Source of the DNA: Haematobacter genomosp. 1
GTDB lineage: Bacteria; Pseudomonadota; Alphaproteobacteria; Rhodobacterales; Rhodobacteraceae
Assembly: GCF_002196855.1 (NCBI RefSeq)
Contig: NZ_NIPW01000011.1
Location: 145,954 to 209,953 of the forward strand
DNA length: 64,000 bases
Direction of reading: 5' to 3'
Made by a program: the position numbers and the translations under genes. Under the pieces are notes generated by a model. The model was not told the origin of the DNA and made no database searches. It saw nothing but the letters and a program-made list of their open reading frames with translations. Shown here piece after piece: positions 32,992-41,656 of the stretch (the first letter of the stretch is position 1; each line of letters begins with the position of its first letter).

Positions 32992-34803
32992 TCAGACCAG
33001 AACCGCGCCCTGGGCGCCGATCGCATTCGCCGGGTCGGCATCGCCGAGCAGCATTTCGTTGTGCGGCTTGCCCGACGGGATCATCGGGAAGCAGTTCTCA
33101 TGCTTCTCGACCATGCAGTCGAAGATCACCGGCCCGTCATGGGCGATCATCTCGCGGATCGCATCGTCCAGATCGGCGGGATCGGTGCACAGAATGCCCT
33201 TCGCGCCGAAGGCTTCCGCCAGCTTGACGAAATCCGGCAGCGATTCGGACCAGGAGTGCGAATACCGCTCGCCATGCAGAAGCTGCTGCCACTGCCGCAC
33301 CATGCCCAGCCGCTCGTTGTTCAGGATGAACTGCTTGACCGGCAGGCGGAACTGCATGGCCGTGCCCATCTCCTGCATGTTCATCAGCCAGGACGCCTCG
33401 CCCGCGACATTGACGACCAGCGCATCGGGATGGGCCATCTGCACGCCGATGGAGGCAGGGAAACCGTAGCCCATCGTGCCCAGCCCCCCGGATGTCATCC
33501 AGCGGTTCGGCTCGTCGAAATGCAGGAACTGCGCCGCCCACATCTGGTGCTGGCCGACCTCGGTGGTGATGTAGCGGTCCATTCCGCGGGTCATCGCTTC
33601 CAGCCGTTCGAGCGCATACTGCGGCTTGATCGTCGTCTCCGACCCGCGATAGGCGAGGCAGTTGACCGACTTCCACTCCGCGATCTGACGCCACCAGCCG
33701 GCCAGGCCCTCACGGTTCACCTTCGATCCCCGTTCCTTCCAGATACGGAGGATATCGAACAGCACCGCGCCCACGTCGCCCACGATGGGCAGATCCACCC
33801 GGACGGTCTTGTTGATCGAGGAGGGGTCGATATCGACATGCGCCTTGATCGAACCGGGAGAGAAATCGGCCAGCCGCCCCGTGATCCGGTCGTCGAAGCG
33901 CGCGCCCAGATTGATCATCAGGTCGCAGCCATGCATGGCGAGGTTGGCCTCGTAGAGGCCGTGCATGCCGAGCATCCCGAGCCAGCCCTTGCCGGACGCG
34001 GGATAGGCCCCGAGGCCCATCAGGGTCGATGTCACGGGGAAGCCGGTCGCATCGGCGAATTCGCGCAGCAGGCGGCTCGCTTCCCGGCCGGAGTTGATGA
34101 CCCCGCCACCGGTATAGAGAACCGGACGTTCCGCCGTCTCGATCAGTTCGACCAGCCGCAGGATCTGCGTGGCGTCGCCCCGGACCTGCGGCTTGTAGGG
34201 GTCGCTGTCCTTGGGCTTCGGCCGGCGATAGGCGCCGGTGGCGAACTGCACGTCCTTCGGGATGTCGATCAGCACCGGGCCGGGGCGGCCGGTGGTGGCG
34301 ACGTGAAAGGCGCGGTGCAGCGTCTCCGCCAGCTTGTCGGTATCCTTGACCAGCCAGTTGTGCTTGGTGCAGGGGCGGGTGATGCCGACGGTATCGGCCT
34401 CCTGGAAGCCATCGGTCCCGATCATGAAGGTCGGCACCTGACCGGACATCACCACGATCGGAATGGAATCGAGCAGCGCATCCGTCAGCCCGGTAACGGC
34501 ATTGGTGGCGCCGGGGCCGGAAGTGACCAGAACCACGCCCGGCTTGCCCGTGGACCGCGCATAACCTTCGGCGGCATGCACCGCCGCCTGCTCGTGCCGG
34601 ACAAGGACATGGCGGATCTGGTTCTGCTGGAACAGTTCGTCATAGATCGGCAGCACCGCGCCGCCCGGATAGCCGAAGATCACCTCGACCCCGTGATCGC
34701 GCAATGCCTGCACGATGATCTTCGCGCCGGTCAGCGCCTCACCGTTCGCGGGGCCTCGGGCGTAACGTGCGCCCTCCATCTGGCCGGGTTTCTCCGCTGT
34801 CAT
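32992..34803 (-). CDS. ilvB: Acetolactate synthase large (catalytic) subunit
   Basis: 603-residue ThDP/FAD enzyme making acetolactate or acetohydroxybutyrate from pyruvate. VIFGYPGGAVLPIYDEL, the catalytic Glu in VRHEQAAVHAAEGYAR, and the C-terminal ThDP motif VVNVAGEASWLMNMQ with NNERLGMVRQWQ are visible; the usual GDG is AGE here, which I believe is common in this order. ATG 34803 is chosen because GGAGGAG precedes it; the frame extends upstream only through the attenuator. Regulated by transcription attenuation. Confidence 0.95.
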   Translation of the reverse strand: MTAEKPGQMEGARYARGPANGEALTGAKIIVQALRDHGVEVIFGYPGGAVLPIYDELFQQNQIRHVLVRHEQAAVHAAEGYARSTGKPGVVLVTSGPGATNAVTGLTDALLDSIPIVVMSGQVPTFMIGTDGFQEADTVGITRPCTKHNWLVKDTDKLAETLHRAFHVATTGRPGPVLIDIPKDVQFATGAYRRPKPKDSDPYKPQVRGDATQILRLVELIETAERPVLYTGGGVINSGREASRLLREFADATGFPVTSTLMGLGAYPASGKGWLGMLGMHGLYEANLAMHGCDLMINLGARFDDRITGRLADFSPGSIKAHVDIDPSSINKTVRVDLPIVGDVGAVLFDILRIWKERGSKVNREGLAGWWRQIAEWKSVNCLAYRGSETTIKPQYALERLEAMTRGMDRYITTEVGQHQMWAAQFLHFDEPNRWMTSGGLGTMGYGFPASIGVQMAHPDALVVNVAGEASWLMNMQEMGTAMQFRLPVKQFILNNERLGMVRQWQQLLHGERYSHSWSESLPDFVKLAEAFGAKGILCTDPADLDDAIREMIAHDGPVIFDCMVEKHENCFPMIPSGKPHNEMLLGDADPANAIGAQGAVLV

Positions 34804-34835
34804 CTTAGCTCCTCCGCCGTTCGTCTCGGCAAATG

Positions 34836-34906
34836 AAAAAGCCCCCGGAGTGATACTCGGGGGGCGCATGGGACGGAAATATGGCTTCCTTAACGGACCA
34901 TGCGCC
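34836..34906 (-). promoter_or_regulatory. Transcription attenuator of ilvBH
   Basis: On the ilvB strand a terminator hairpin (34841-34865: 11-bp arms GCCCCCCGAGT / ACTCCGGGGGC, one mismatch, three-base loop) is followed by five T (34836-34840). Upstream, GGCGCATGG (34898-34906) can pair with CCATGCGCC (34863-34871), whose end overlaps the terminator's 5' arm, giving a competing structure. With the leader peptide this is a classical ribosome-stalling attenuator. Confidence 0.85.
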
Positions 34907-34937
34907 AACTTCCTACGATTACGATAAGACCGTTCAT
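34890..34937 (-). CDS. ilvBH leader peptide
   Basis: 15-residue peptide MNGLIVIVGSWRMVR with Leu-Ile-Val-Ile-Val as five consecutive regulatory codons. ATG 34937 has GAGGGGG at 6 nt. The stop codon lies just before the terminator structures. Shortage of charged tRNA-Leu/Ile/Val would stall the ribosome on these codons and favour the antiterminator. Confidence 0.88.
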   Translation of the reverse strand: MNGLIVIVGSWRMVR

Positions 34938-35114
34938 GTCTCGCCCCCTCGGATGGCGTTCTCATCGCATGGGTGGACGGCATCGTCAACCCAAAAGCGC
35001 AACGATCTGTCGGTGGGGTGGGGTGGGCTTTTCACAAGTTGCGCATCCGTTGCGGGGCTGGCTTTCGCCAGCGGCAAGGCTACCCTGCACTCCGGCAGCA
35101 TGACGGAGGCGGCG

Positions 35115-36077
35115 ATGGCGCTCGAAGACGCGAAGACCGAAGTGGACACGGCGATCACACGCAGGGATGCGCGGGGTCTTTCGTATGAAAATGCCTTCGG
35201 CGGCGCGACCTCCTTCCTGCGGCGGCGCTATACGAAGGATCTGGCGGGATACGATCTGGCCGTTACCGGCGTGCCCTTCGATCAGGCCGTGACCCATCGC
35301 CCCGGCACCCGCTTCGGCCCGCGTGCGATCCGGGAGGCGTCCACGCTCCAGGCCTTCGACCCGCCCTATGGCTGGGGGTTCGATCCGCTGTCGGATTTCT
35401 CCATCGCCGATTATGGCGATCTGGCCTTCGACTATGCCCGGCCTGCGGACTTTCCCGAGACGCTGGCCGCGCATATCCGCGGCATCCACGATCAGGGGGC
35501 AGCGGTGATCGCACTCGGCGGCGATCATTCGATCAGCCACCCGATTCTGCGCGCCCATGCGGAGCGGTTCGGGCCGCTCGCGCTTGTCCACTTCGACGCG
35601 CATTCCGATACATGGCCTGATGACGATACGGGCCGCGTCGATCACGGCACGATGTTCTACAAGGCGGTGAAGGAGGGGGTGATCGACGTGGCGCATTCCG
35701 TGCAGGTCGGCATTCGCACGACAAATACCGATACTCTCGGCCTCCATGTCATTGACGCCTTCGACGTGCATGAGACCAGCCCCCGCGCCGTGGCGGAGAA
35801 GGTCCGCAGCATCGTGGACGATCGGCCGGTCTATGTCAGCTTCGATATCGACTGCCTCGACCCCGCCTTTGCTCCGGGGACCGGGACGCCGGTCTGGGGC
35901 GGTCTGTCTTCGGCGCAGGCGGCGATCATCCTGCGGCGGCTTGCGGGCATCAACATGGTTGGCGGCGACGTGGTCGAAGTGTCGCCGCCCTATGACACGG
36001 CGGGAATCACGGCGGTGGCCGGAGCGCATGTCGCGACGGAGCTGATCTGCCTCTGGGCCTGGCCTCGCCGCCGCTAG
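35115..36077 (+). CDS. speB: Agmatinase
   Basis: Ureohydrolase of the arginase family, 320 residues, hydrolysing agmatine to putrescine and urea. All Mn2+ ligands are present: GGDHSISHP, DAHSDTWPDD and SFDIDCLDPAFAPGTGTP. Agmatinase-type GTRFGPRAIREAS is near residue 65. ATG 35115 is chosen because GGAGG lies 5 nt before it; ATG 35100 is an alternative, and the open frame upstream overlaps the ilv leader. Related guanidino hydrolases cannot be fully excluded. Confidence 0.87.
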   Translation: MALEDAKTEVDTAITRRDARGLSYENAFGGATSFLRRRYTKDLAGYDLAVTGVPFDQAVTHRPGTRFGPRAIREASTLQAFDPPYGWGFDPLSDFSIADYGDLAFDYARPADFPETLAAHIRGIHDQGAAVIALGGDHSISHPILRAHAERFGPLALVHFDAHSDTWPDDDTGRVDHGTMFYKAVKEGVIDVAHSVQVGIRTTNTDTLGLHVIDAFDVHETSPRAVAEKVRSIVDDRPVYVSFDIDCLDPAFAPGTGTPVWGGLSSAQAAIILRRLAGINMVGGDVVEVSPPYDTAGITAVAGAHVATELICLWAWPRRR

Positions 36078-36947
36078 TCAGCCGCGAAGCAGGGCCATGA
36101 AGGCGGGCCATGCTTCCGGGTCCGCCACCGTCTTGTCGCGGCAGAAGGCGTTGCAGAAGCCGAAGACGCGTCCCTCGGCCTTCAGGAAATGCGTGACCGG
36201 ACGACCGGAATAGGGGCAGGTCTCGTTCTCTGCCGGACCCTGACCGACCGCCTCGGCAGGGATCGGCGCGGGGCCGGGCCATGGGCGGCGGGGATAGTCG
36301 CGGCGATAGACCTCCTGATCGGGGAAATCGACCAGCGACATCGCGCGCCAGCGGCGGAAGGAGGGGTGGGAGAGATGCGCCTGCATATAGGCCAGCGCCT
36401 CCGGTCCCACGGGAAGGTTGTACGTGGCGATACGTGCCGCAATCGGCGCATAGAAGGCATCCGCTGCCGAATAGGCACCGCAGAGCCACGAGCCCTTGCT
36501 TTCCGTTTCCGCGCGCGCGTCCGACCAGATGGTTTCGATCCGGGCGAGGTCGGCCAGTACGCCCTCCGGCGGGTTGCTGTTCGTATAGGAGGCCCGGAGG
36601 TTCATGGTGGAATGATCGCGGAGGGGCGCGAAGCCCGAGTGCATCTCCGCCACCAGCCGCCGGGCGACGGCGCGAGCGGCCGGCCCGGCGGGCCAGATGC
36701 CGACACCCGGCTCCCGCGAGGCCAGTTCCTCGGCAATGGCGATGGTGTCGGAGATGACGGTGCCCTCTGCCGTGCGGATCACCGGAACCGTGCGTGCAGG
36801 GGGGAAGGCGGCAATGGCGGCGGCGAAATCCGGGCTGTACATCCGCACCGCCTTGACCTTCACCGGAATGCCGAACGCGTCGAACAGCAGCCAGCCCCGC
36901 ATCGACCAGCTCGAATAAGCCCGGTCTCCGATCAACAGCTCATACAT
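36078..36947 (-). CDS. Glutathione S-transferase family protein with C-terminal Cys-rich tail
   Basis: 289 residues from ATG 36947 (GGGAG upstream). The N-terminal thioredoxin-like GST domain reads YSSWSMRGWLLFDAFGIPVK, VPVIRTAEGTVISDTIAIAE with the glutathione-binding Ser in ISDT. A helical C-terminal domain follows. Beyond the GST domain is a ~45-residue extension with CPYSGRPVTHFL and CNAFCRDKT, i.e. three cysteines and a His that could bind a metal. Substrate unknown. It ends next to, and convergent with, agmatinase. Confidence 0.82.
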   Translation of the reverse strand: MYELLIGDRAYSSWSMRGWLLFDAFGIPVKVKAVRMYSPDFAAAIAAFPPARTVPVIRTAEGTVISDTIAIAEELASREPGVGIWPAGPAARAVARRLVAEMHSGFAPLRDHSTMNLRASYTNSNPPEGVLADLARIETIWSDARAETESKGSWLCGAYSAADAFYAPIAARIATYNLPVGPEALAYMQAHLSHPSFRRWRAMSLVDFPDQEVYRRDYPRRPWPGPAPIPAEAVGQGPAENETCPYSGRPVTHFLKAEGRVFGFCNAFCRDKTVADPEAWPAFMALLRG

Positions 36948-37023
36948 CGCAATCTCCCTTCGTGCCGCTTCAGATAGCAGGGCGGCGTTCAATCATGAAA
37001 ATGCATATTTGTCGGCTAGTTCA

Positions 37024-37608
37024 TCAAGATTTGTGATCGAATCTGCGGTTGGCGAACAGGCAGCGGCGCTGACCGTCAACGATATCGATGCGGAAGAGGG
37101 ATAGCGGCGCGACCGGTTGGCTGAATGCCTCGGTCGCTGACTTGCCGTTCGCGCGCTGAAGTTCAGAGAGGATCACCCCGAAATGCGCGACGCAGATGAT
37201 GTCGCGGCCCGGATGAAGCAGGGTAAGCCTGTCCACCGCCTCCGCCGTGCGACGGCACAGCATGTTCCAGCTCTCCCCGCCGGGGGGTGCGATGTCGCCC
37301 GGCTGTTCCCAGAAGCGGCGGGCGAGCGTGCCATCGCGCGCGGATATCTCGTCCGCCGTGAGTTGCTCCCAGTCTCCGAAGCCGATTTCCCGCAGGCCGG
37401 CCTCGTGCGGAAGGCGGGTTCCCGGGATCAGGTCCGCCGTCGCCACGGCCCGTTTCAGATCGGAGGAGACGACGAGGGCCTGCTCCGGCAGCTCGGCGAG
37501 CAGACGCTCGATGGTTCCGCTGTCGCTGAGATCGGCGGGTAGGTCGGTCCAGCCGACCATCCCTTTGGCATGGGTCGGCCCGTGGCGTATCCACCACCAG
37601 CGGCTCAC
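37024..37608 (-). CDS. cobC: Histidine phosphatase, probable alpha-ribazole phosphatase
   Basis: 194-residue phosphoglycerate-mutase-like phosphatase. The catalytic His is in WIRHGPTHAKG; the second Arg/Glu are in SSDLKRAVATADL and LREIGFGDWE; the C-terminal His in VAHFGVILSEL. Overlap of 4 bp with cobU supports a role in the nucleotide-loop step of cobalamin synthesis (dephosphorylating alpha-ribazole phosphate). Confidence 0.8.
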   Translation of the reverse strand: MSRWWWIRHGPTHAKGMVGWTDLPADLSDSGTIERLLAELPEQALVVSSDLKRAVATADLIPGTRLPHEAGLREIGFGDWEQLTADEISARDGTLARRFWEQPGDIAPPGGESWNMLCRRTAEAVDRLTLLHPGRDIICVAHFGVILSELQRANGKSATEAFSQPVAPLSLFRIDIVDGQRRCLFANRRFDHKS

Positions 37609-38141
37609 GGAAGCTCTCCCTTCAGCACCAGCGGGAGGCCCGCGACAACAAGCACCGCCACATCCGCAAGCGCCGCGAGCCGTTGGTTCAATTGCCCCTG
37701 CGCCGCACGGAAGGCACGGGAAAGGGGGTGCATGGGCACGATGCCCAGCCCGGTTTCATTGGAGACGATCACCACCGTTCCCCGTGCCGCTGCGAGCGCG
37801 GTTTCCAGCCCGGAAAACGCCGTGGGAAGGTCCGCCTCTCCTGCCGTCTCCGCCAACATCTGACCGGAGAGCCAGAGCGTCGCGCAGTCGAGCAGGGCAA
37901 CTTCGTCCTTGGCCAATGCGGCGAGCGTGGCCTCGGTTCTCCCCTCCACAATGCGCCACTCCGGGCCGCGGCGCGCCTTGTGGCGCTCCACCCGCTCCGC
38001 CATCTCCTCATCCTCGATAGCGGCGGTCGCGATATAGCAAAGGCGCGCGTTCGATCCGGCCAGTTGCTTGACCAAGTTCTCTGCAAAAACCGACTTCCCG
38101 GAATCCGCGCCGCCCAAAATCAGAAAAAGTTTTTTTTGCAT
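37605..38141 (-). CDS. cobU: Adenosylcobinamide kinase / adenosylcobinamide-phosphate guanylyltransferase
   Basis: 178-residue bifunctional enzyme of cobalamin nucleotide-loop assembly (CobU/CobP). P-loop GGADSGKSVFAENL near the start, the guanylylated-His region VERHKARRGPEW, and DCATLWLSGQM and VSNETGLGIVPMHPLSRAFR all match the family. Start ATG 38141 gives MQKKLFLILGG; the frame runs open upstream without signals. Coupled to cobC. Confidence 0.92.
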   Translation of the reverse strand: MQKKLFLILGGADSGKSVFAENLVKQLAGSNARLCYIATAAIEDEEMAERVERHKARRGPEWRIVEGRTEATLAALAKDEVALLDCATLWLSGQMLAETAGEADLPTAFSGLETALAAARGTVVIVSNETGLGIVPMHPLSRAFRAAQGQLNQRLAALADVAVLVVAGLPLVLKGELP

Positions 38142-38243
38142 ATGTCGTGAACTTTTTCCGATCTGACGAGTTTTCAGCCTGCGTAGCACGGAAACGCCGC
38201 AAGGCAAGAGCCCTGAGGGGCCACCCGGAAGGACAGGTGAACC

Positions 38244-39113
38244 ATGCTGGAAATCAGAGAAAGCGGCCTTATGCGCCGCGCGATGACCGCAGAGATGCTT
38301 GACGCCGATACAGAACGCTCGCTCGCCGAAGCCTGGCGGGACCGGGGCGATGAAGCGGCTCTGCATCGCTTGGTCACCGCCTATCTGCGGCTCGCGATCT
38401 CCATGGCAATGAAATTCCGTCGTTATGGCGTGCCGATGGGAGACCTTTTGCAGGAATCCATCGTCGGTCTCATGAAAGCGGCGGAGAAGTTCGACCCTGA
38501 TCGCGGCGTGCGCTTCTCCACCTACGCCGTGTGGTGGATCAAGGCCTCCATTCAGGATCACGTGATGCGGAACTGGTCGTTGGTCCGCACCGGATCCACG
38601 ACGGTGCAGAAGTCGCTTTTCTTCAACCTCCACCGCGTCCGCGCCCGGCTGGAGCGGGAAGCCCGTCAGCGGGGTGAGGACCTTGCGGGGAACGAACTTC
38701 TGCAGGCCGTCGCCGACGAGCTTGGCGTTTCGCTGCGCGATGTGACGGAGATGGAGCGCCGCATGTCCGGGCAGGATCAGTCGCTGAACGCGGTTCAGGG
38801 CGCGGAAGAAGGCCGGGAGTGGATCGACGCGCTGGAGGATGACACGCCCCGCGCCGAGGAGGTTTACGAATCCCGCCACGATACGCTGCGCCTGCGCAAC
38901 TGGCTGATGACGGCCATGGGCGATCTTTCGGAACGCGAGCGGTATATCGTGCGGGAGCGCCGCCTGCGCCCGCAGCCCCGCACGCTCGACAGCCTCGGCA
39001 CGGAACTGGGGCTTTCCAAGGAGCGTGTGCGGCAGATCGAGACGGCAGCCTTCGCCCGGCTTCGTAAGAGCCTTGAAACCCGCAACCGGGAGGTGCACCA
39101 CTTCTTCTCATGA
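38244..39113 (+). CDS. rpoH: RNA polymerase heat-shock-type sigma factor RpoH (RpoHII-like)
   Basis: 289-residue group 3-like sigma-32 family factor. Region 2.4 reads RFSTYAVWWIKASIQDHVMR, the RpoH box QKSLFFNLHRVRARLE, and the region 4.2 helix LGLSKERVRQIETAAFARLR. The N-terminus and divergence from housekeeping RpoH (LFFNLH instead of LFFNLR) suggest the RpoHII paralogue, which in Rhodobacter responds to singlet oxygen. Stop overlaps chaN by 4 bp. Confidence 0.88.
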   Translation: MLEIRESGLMRRAMTAEMLDADTERSLAEAWRDRGDEAALHRLVTAYLRLAISMAMKFRRYGVPMGDLLQESIVGLMKAAEKFDPDRGVRFSTYAVWWIKASIQDHVMRNWSLVRTGSTTVQKSLFFNLHRVRARLEREARQRGEDLAGNELLQAVADELGVSLRDVTEMERRMSGQDQSLNAVQGAEEGREWIDALEDDTPRAEEVYESRHDTLRLRNWLMTAMGDLSERERYIVRERRLRPQPRTLDSLGTELGLSKERVRQIETAAFARLRKSLETRNREVHHFFS

Positions 39114-39913
39114 AGTGGTTTGCCCCCGTGCTTTTCATCGCCGCGGCTCCGGTCGCGGCGGATGCCGTTCTGCCCGCGCGGCTGGATGACCTGCCCCCGG
39201 CAGAGGTGATCCTGCTGGGCGAGGTGCATGACAATCCGCGCCATCATGAAAATCAGGCCCGTGCCGTCGCCGCGTTGAAGCCAAAGGCGCTTGTCTTTGA
39301 AATGCTGACGCCGGCGCAGGCGGATCTCGTCACCCCGCAGGCCCGCCAGTCGTCAGACGCGCTGGCGCTTGCCACAGGTTGGGCGACAAGCGGCTGGCCG
39401 GATTTCTCGCTCTACTGGCCCATTTTCGCGGCTGCCCCGGAGGCGGCGATCCTCGGCGCAGGCGTGACGCGGGAGGATATGGCGGGGCTGAGGGAAAAGG
39501 GCGCCGCAGCGCTGTTCGGGCCGGAGGCGCACCGCTTCGCGCTTGATCGGCCGCTCCCCGCGGAGGCACAGCAGGCGGCGGAGGAGGAGCAGCGGCTCGC
39601 ACATTGCGACATGCTGCCGGGTGACCTGCTCCCCATGATGGTGGATGCCCAGCGGCTAAGGGATGCAGCTCTGGCACGCGCGACGCTGAGGGCGCTGGCG
39701 GAGCATGGTCCGCCCGTGGTGGTGATCGCCGGATCAGGGCATGTGCGGGCGGGGGCCGTTCCGGCAATGCTGAAGACCGCGGCCCCTGATCTGCGCGTGA
39801 TCTCCGTCGGTCAGGTGGAGGAGGGCGCGGCGGCGCAGCAACCCTTCGACCTGTGGATCGTCACGCCGCCGGAACCGCGCGACGATCCTTGCGCCTCGCT
39901 CCGCAAACCGTGA
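39110..39913 (+). CDS. ChaN family haem-iron-binding-like exported protein
   Basis: 267 residues. The signal peptide MKWFAPVLFIAAAPVAADA precedes the ChaN fold: EVILLGEVHDNPRHHENQAR, FEMLTPAQADL, and near the end VVVIAGSGHVRAGAVPAML. The family binds haem iron in the outer or periplasmic compartment; here no lipobox Cys is seen, so it is probably soluble periplasmic. Coupled to rpoH by ATGA, hinting at stress control. Confidence 0.8.
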   Translation: MKWFAPVLFIAAAPVAADAVLPARLDDLPPAEVILLGEVHDNPRHHENQARAVAALKPKALVFEMLTPAQADLVTPQARQSSDALALATGWATSGWPDFSLYWPIFAAAPEAAILGAGVTREDMAGLREKGAAALFGPEAHRFALDRPLPAEAQQAAEEEQRLAHCDMLPGDLLPMMVDAQRLRDAALARATLRALAEHGPPVVVIAGSGHVRAGAVPAMLKTAAPDLRVISVGQVEEGAAAQQPFDLWIVTPPEPRDDPCASLRKP

Positions 39914-39974
39914 TCGCGGCTTGCTCCCGCCGCATCGAACGGGGATAGATGAAACGGGACGGCGGAGGCGGGAC

Positions 39975-41171
39975 GTGCTGGACGGCAAACATATCCTGAT
40001 GATCATCGGTGGCGGCGTGGCCGCGACCAAGGCGCTCGACCTCATCCGGCGGTTGCGGGACCGGGGGGCAGAGGTGACACCGGTTCTCACACCCGCCGCG
40101 GAGCATTTCGTGACGCCGCTCTCGGCCTCCGCGCTTGCCGCACGGAAGTGCTACCGAGACCTCTTTGACCTCACGGATGAGGCGGAGATGGGACATATCC
40201 AGCTTTCCCGTGCTGCCGATCTGGTCGTCGTCTGTCCCGCGACCGCGGATCTGCTGGCCAAGATGGCAGCCGGACTCGCCAATGATCTGGCCTCCACGCT
40301 GCTGCTCGCGACGGACAAGCAGGTGCTTGTCGTTCCCGCGATGAACGTGCGGATGTGGGAGCACCCCGCGACCCGCCGTAATGTGGAGCAGCTCCGTGCG
40401 GATGGCATCCTGTTCGCAGGCCCGGTGGACGGACCCATGGCCTGCGGCGAATACGGTCCCGGCCGGATGGTGGAAGTGCCGCAGATCGTGGCGACCGTCG
40501 CTTCGGTGTTCGACAGCGGGCCGCTCTCGGGCCGGCATGTGCTTGTCACCTCCGGGCCCACCCATGAACCGATCGACCCGGTGCGCTATATCGCCAACCG
40601 CTCCTCCGGTGCGCAGGGGACGGCCATTGCCGCCGCGCTCCGCGACATGGGCGCGCGGGTGACCTTCGTGACCGGTCCGGCCAGCGTGCCGCCGCCCTCC
40701 GGCGTCGCTGTCATCCGTGTGGAGACCGCAGAGGAGATGCTGGCCGCGGTTCAGGGTGCTCTGCCCGCCGACGCCGCAGTCTTTGCCGCAGCCGTGGCGG
40801 ATTGGCAGGTGGCCAACCGGGGCGAGGCGAAGATCAAGAAGCAGGCGGATGGCAGCCTTCCCGCGCTCTCCTTCCGGGAGAACCCGGACATTCTGGCGAC
40901 CGTGGGCCGCATGGGCGTGGGCCGTCCCCGGCTGGTTGTGGGTTTCGCGGCGGAGACGAACGACGTGATCGCCCATGCGACTGCGAAGCTTGCCCGAAAG
41001 GGGGCCGACTGGATCGTGGCCAATGATGTCAGTCCGGCGACCGGAATCATGGGCGGGACGGAGAATGCCGTAACGCTCATCAGTGCCGATGGGCAGGAAC
41101 CCTGGCCGCGTCTCCCCAAGGAGGAGGTCGCGGCCCGTCTCGCCCGGCGGATCGCCGAAGCGCTCAAGTGA
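39975..41171 (+). CDS. coaBC: Bifunctional phosphopantothenoylcysteine decarboxylase / synthase
   Basis: 398-residue CoA biosynthesis enzyme. CoaC half: ILMIIGGGVAATKALDLIRR, catalytic His in EMGHIQLSRAAD, PAMNVRMWEHPAT, and the clamp MACGEYGPGRM. CoaB half: LVTSGPTHEPIDPVRYIANR (20 residues), AAAVADWQVAN, and KIKKQ. GTG 39975 is chosen with GGAGGCGGGAC upstream. Operon with dut and a MoeB-like gene. Confidence 0.94.
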   Translation: MLDGKHILMIIGGGVAATKALDLIRRLRDRGAEVTPVLTPAAEHFVTPLSASALAARKCYRDLFDLTDEAEMGHIQLSRAADLVVVCPATADLLAKMAAGLANDLASTLLLATDKQVLVVPAMNVRMWEHPATRRNVEQLRADGILFAGPVDGPMACGEYGPGRMVEVPQIVATVASVFDSGPLSGRHVLVTSGPTHEPIDPVRYIANRSSGAQGTAIAAALRDMGARVTFVTGPASVPPPSGVAVIRVETAEEMLAAVQGALPADAAVFAAAVADWQVANRGEAKIKKQADGSLPALSFRENPDILATVGRMGVGRPRLVVGFAAETNDVIAHATAKLARKGADWIVANDVSPATGIMGGTENAVTLISADGQEPWPRLPKEEVAARLARRIAEALK

Positions 41172-41185
41172 CAGGAAGGATGAAG

Positions 41186-41653
41186 ATGACCCCCGTGCTG
41201 CGTATTCTGTGGGAGGATTGGGCCGACCGCTCCATCCTGCTGCCCTCCTATGAGACCGCCGGGGCGGCAGGTGCTGATGTCCGCGCCAACCTGCAACCGG
41301 AGGACAGGGAGACCGGCTTCATCATCGATCCCATGCGGCGTGTCGTGATGCCGACCGGGTTTCGTGTGGAGATCCCGGAGGGGTTCGAGATGCAGATCCG
41401 TCCGCGCTCGGGACTTGCCCTGAAGCACGGGATCACCCTGCCGAATACGCCGGGCACGATCGATTCCGATTATCGTGGTCCGCTTGGTGTGCTGCTGGTC
41501 AATCTCGGCCATGATCCCTACACCGTGCATCATGGCGACCGGATCGCCCAGCTTGTCATCGCGCCGGTCGTTCAGGCCCGGTTCGAGCCTGCCGAGACAC
41601 TCTCCGCCACCGCGCGGGGAGAGGGAGGCTTCGGCTCCACCGGTCGCGGTTGA
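41186..41653 (+). CDS. dut: dUTP diphosphatase
   Basis: 155-residue trimeric dUTPase preventing uracil incorporation and supplying dUMP. All five motifs are visible: AAGADVRAN, QIRPRSGLALKHG, PGTIDSDYRGPLGVLLVN, GDRIAQLVIAPV, and RGEGGFGSTGRG. ATG 41186 has GGAAGG at suitable distance; earlier in-frame starts (41168, 41180) lack it. 14 bp after coaBC. Confidence 0.95.
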   Translation: MTPVLRILWEDWADRSILLPSYETAGAAGADVRANLQPEDRETGFIIDPMRRVVMPTGFRVEIPEGFEMQIRPRSGLALKHGITLPNTPGTIDSDYRGPLGVLLVNLGHDPYTVHHGDRIAQLVIAPVVQARFEPAETLSATARGEGGFGSTGRG

Positions 41654-41656
41654 GCG

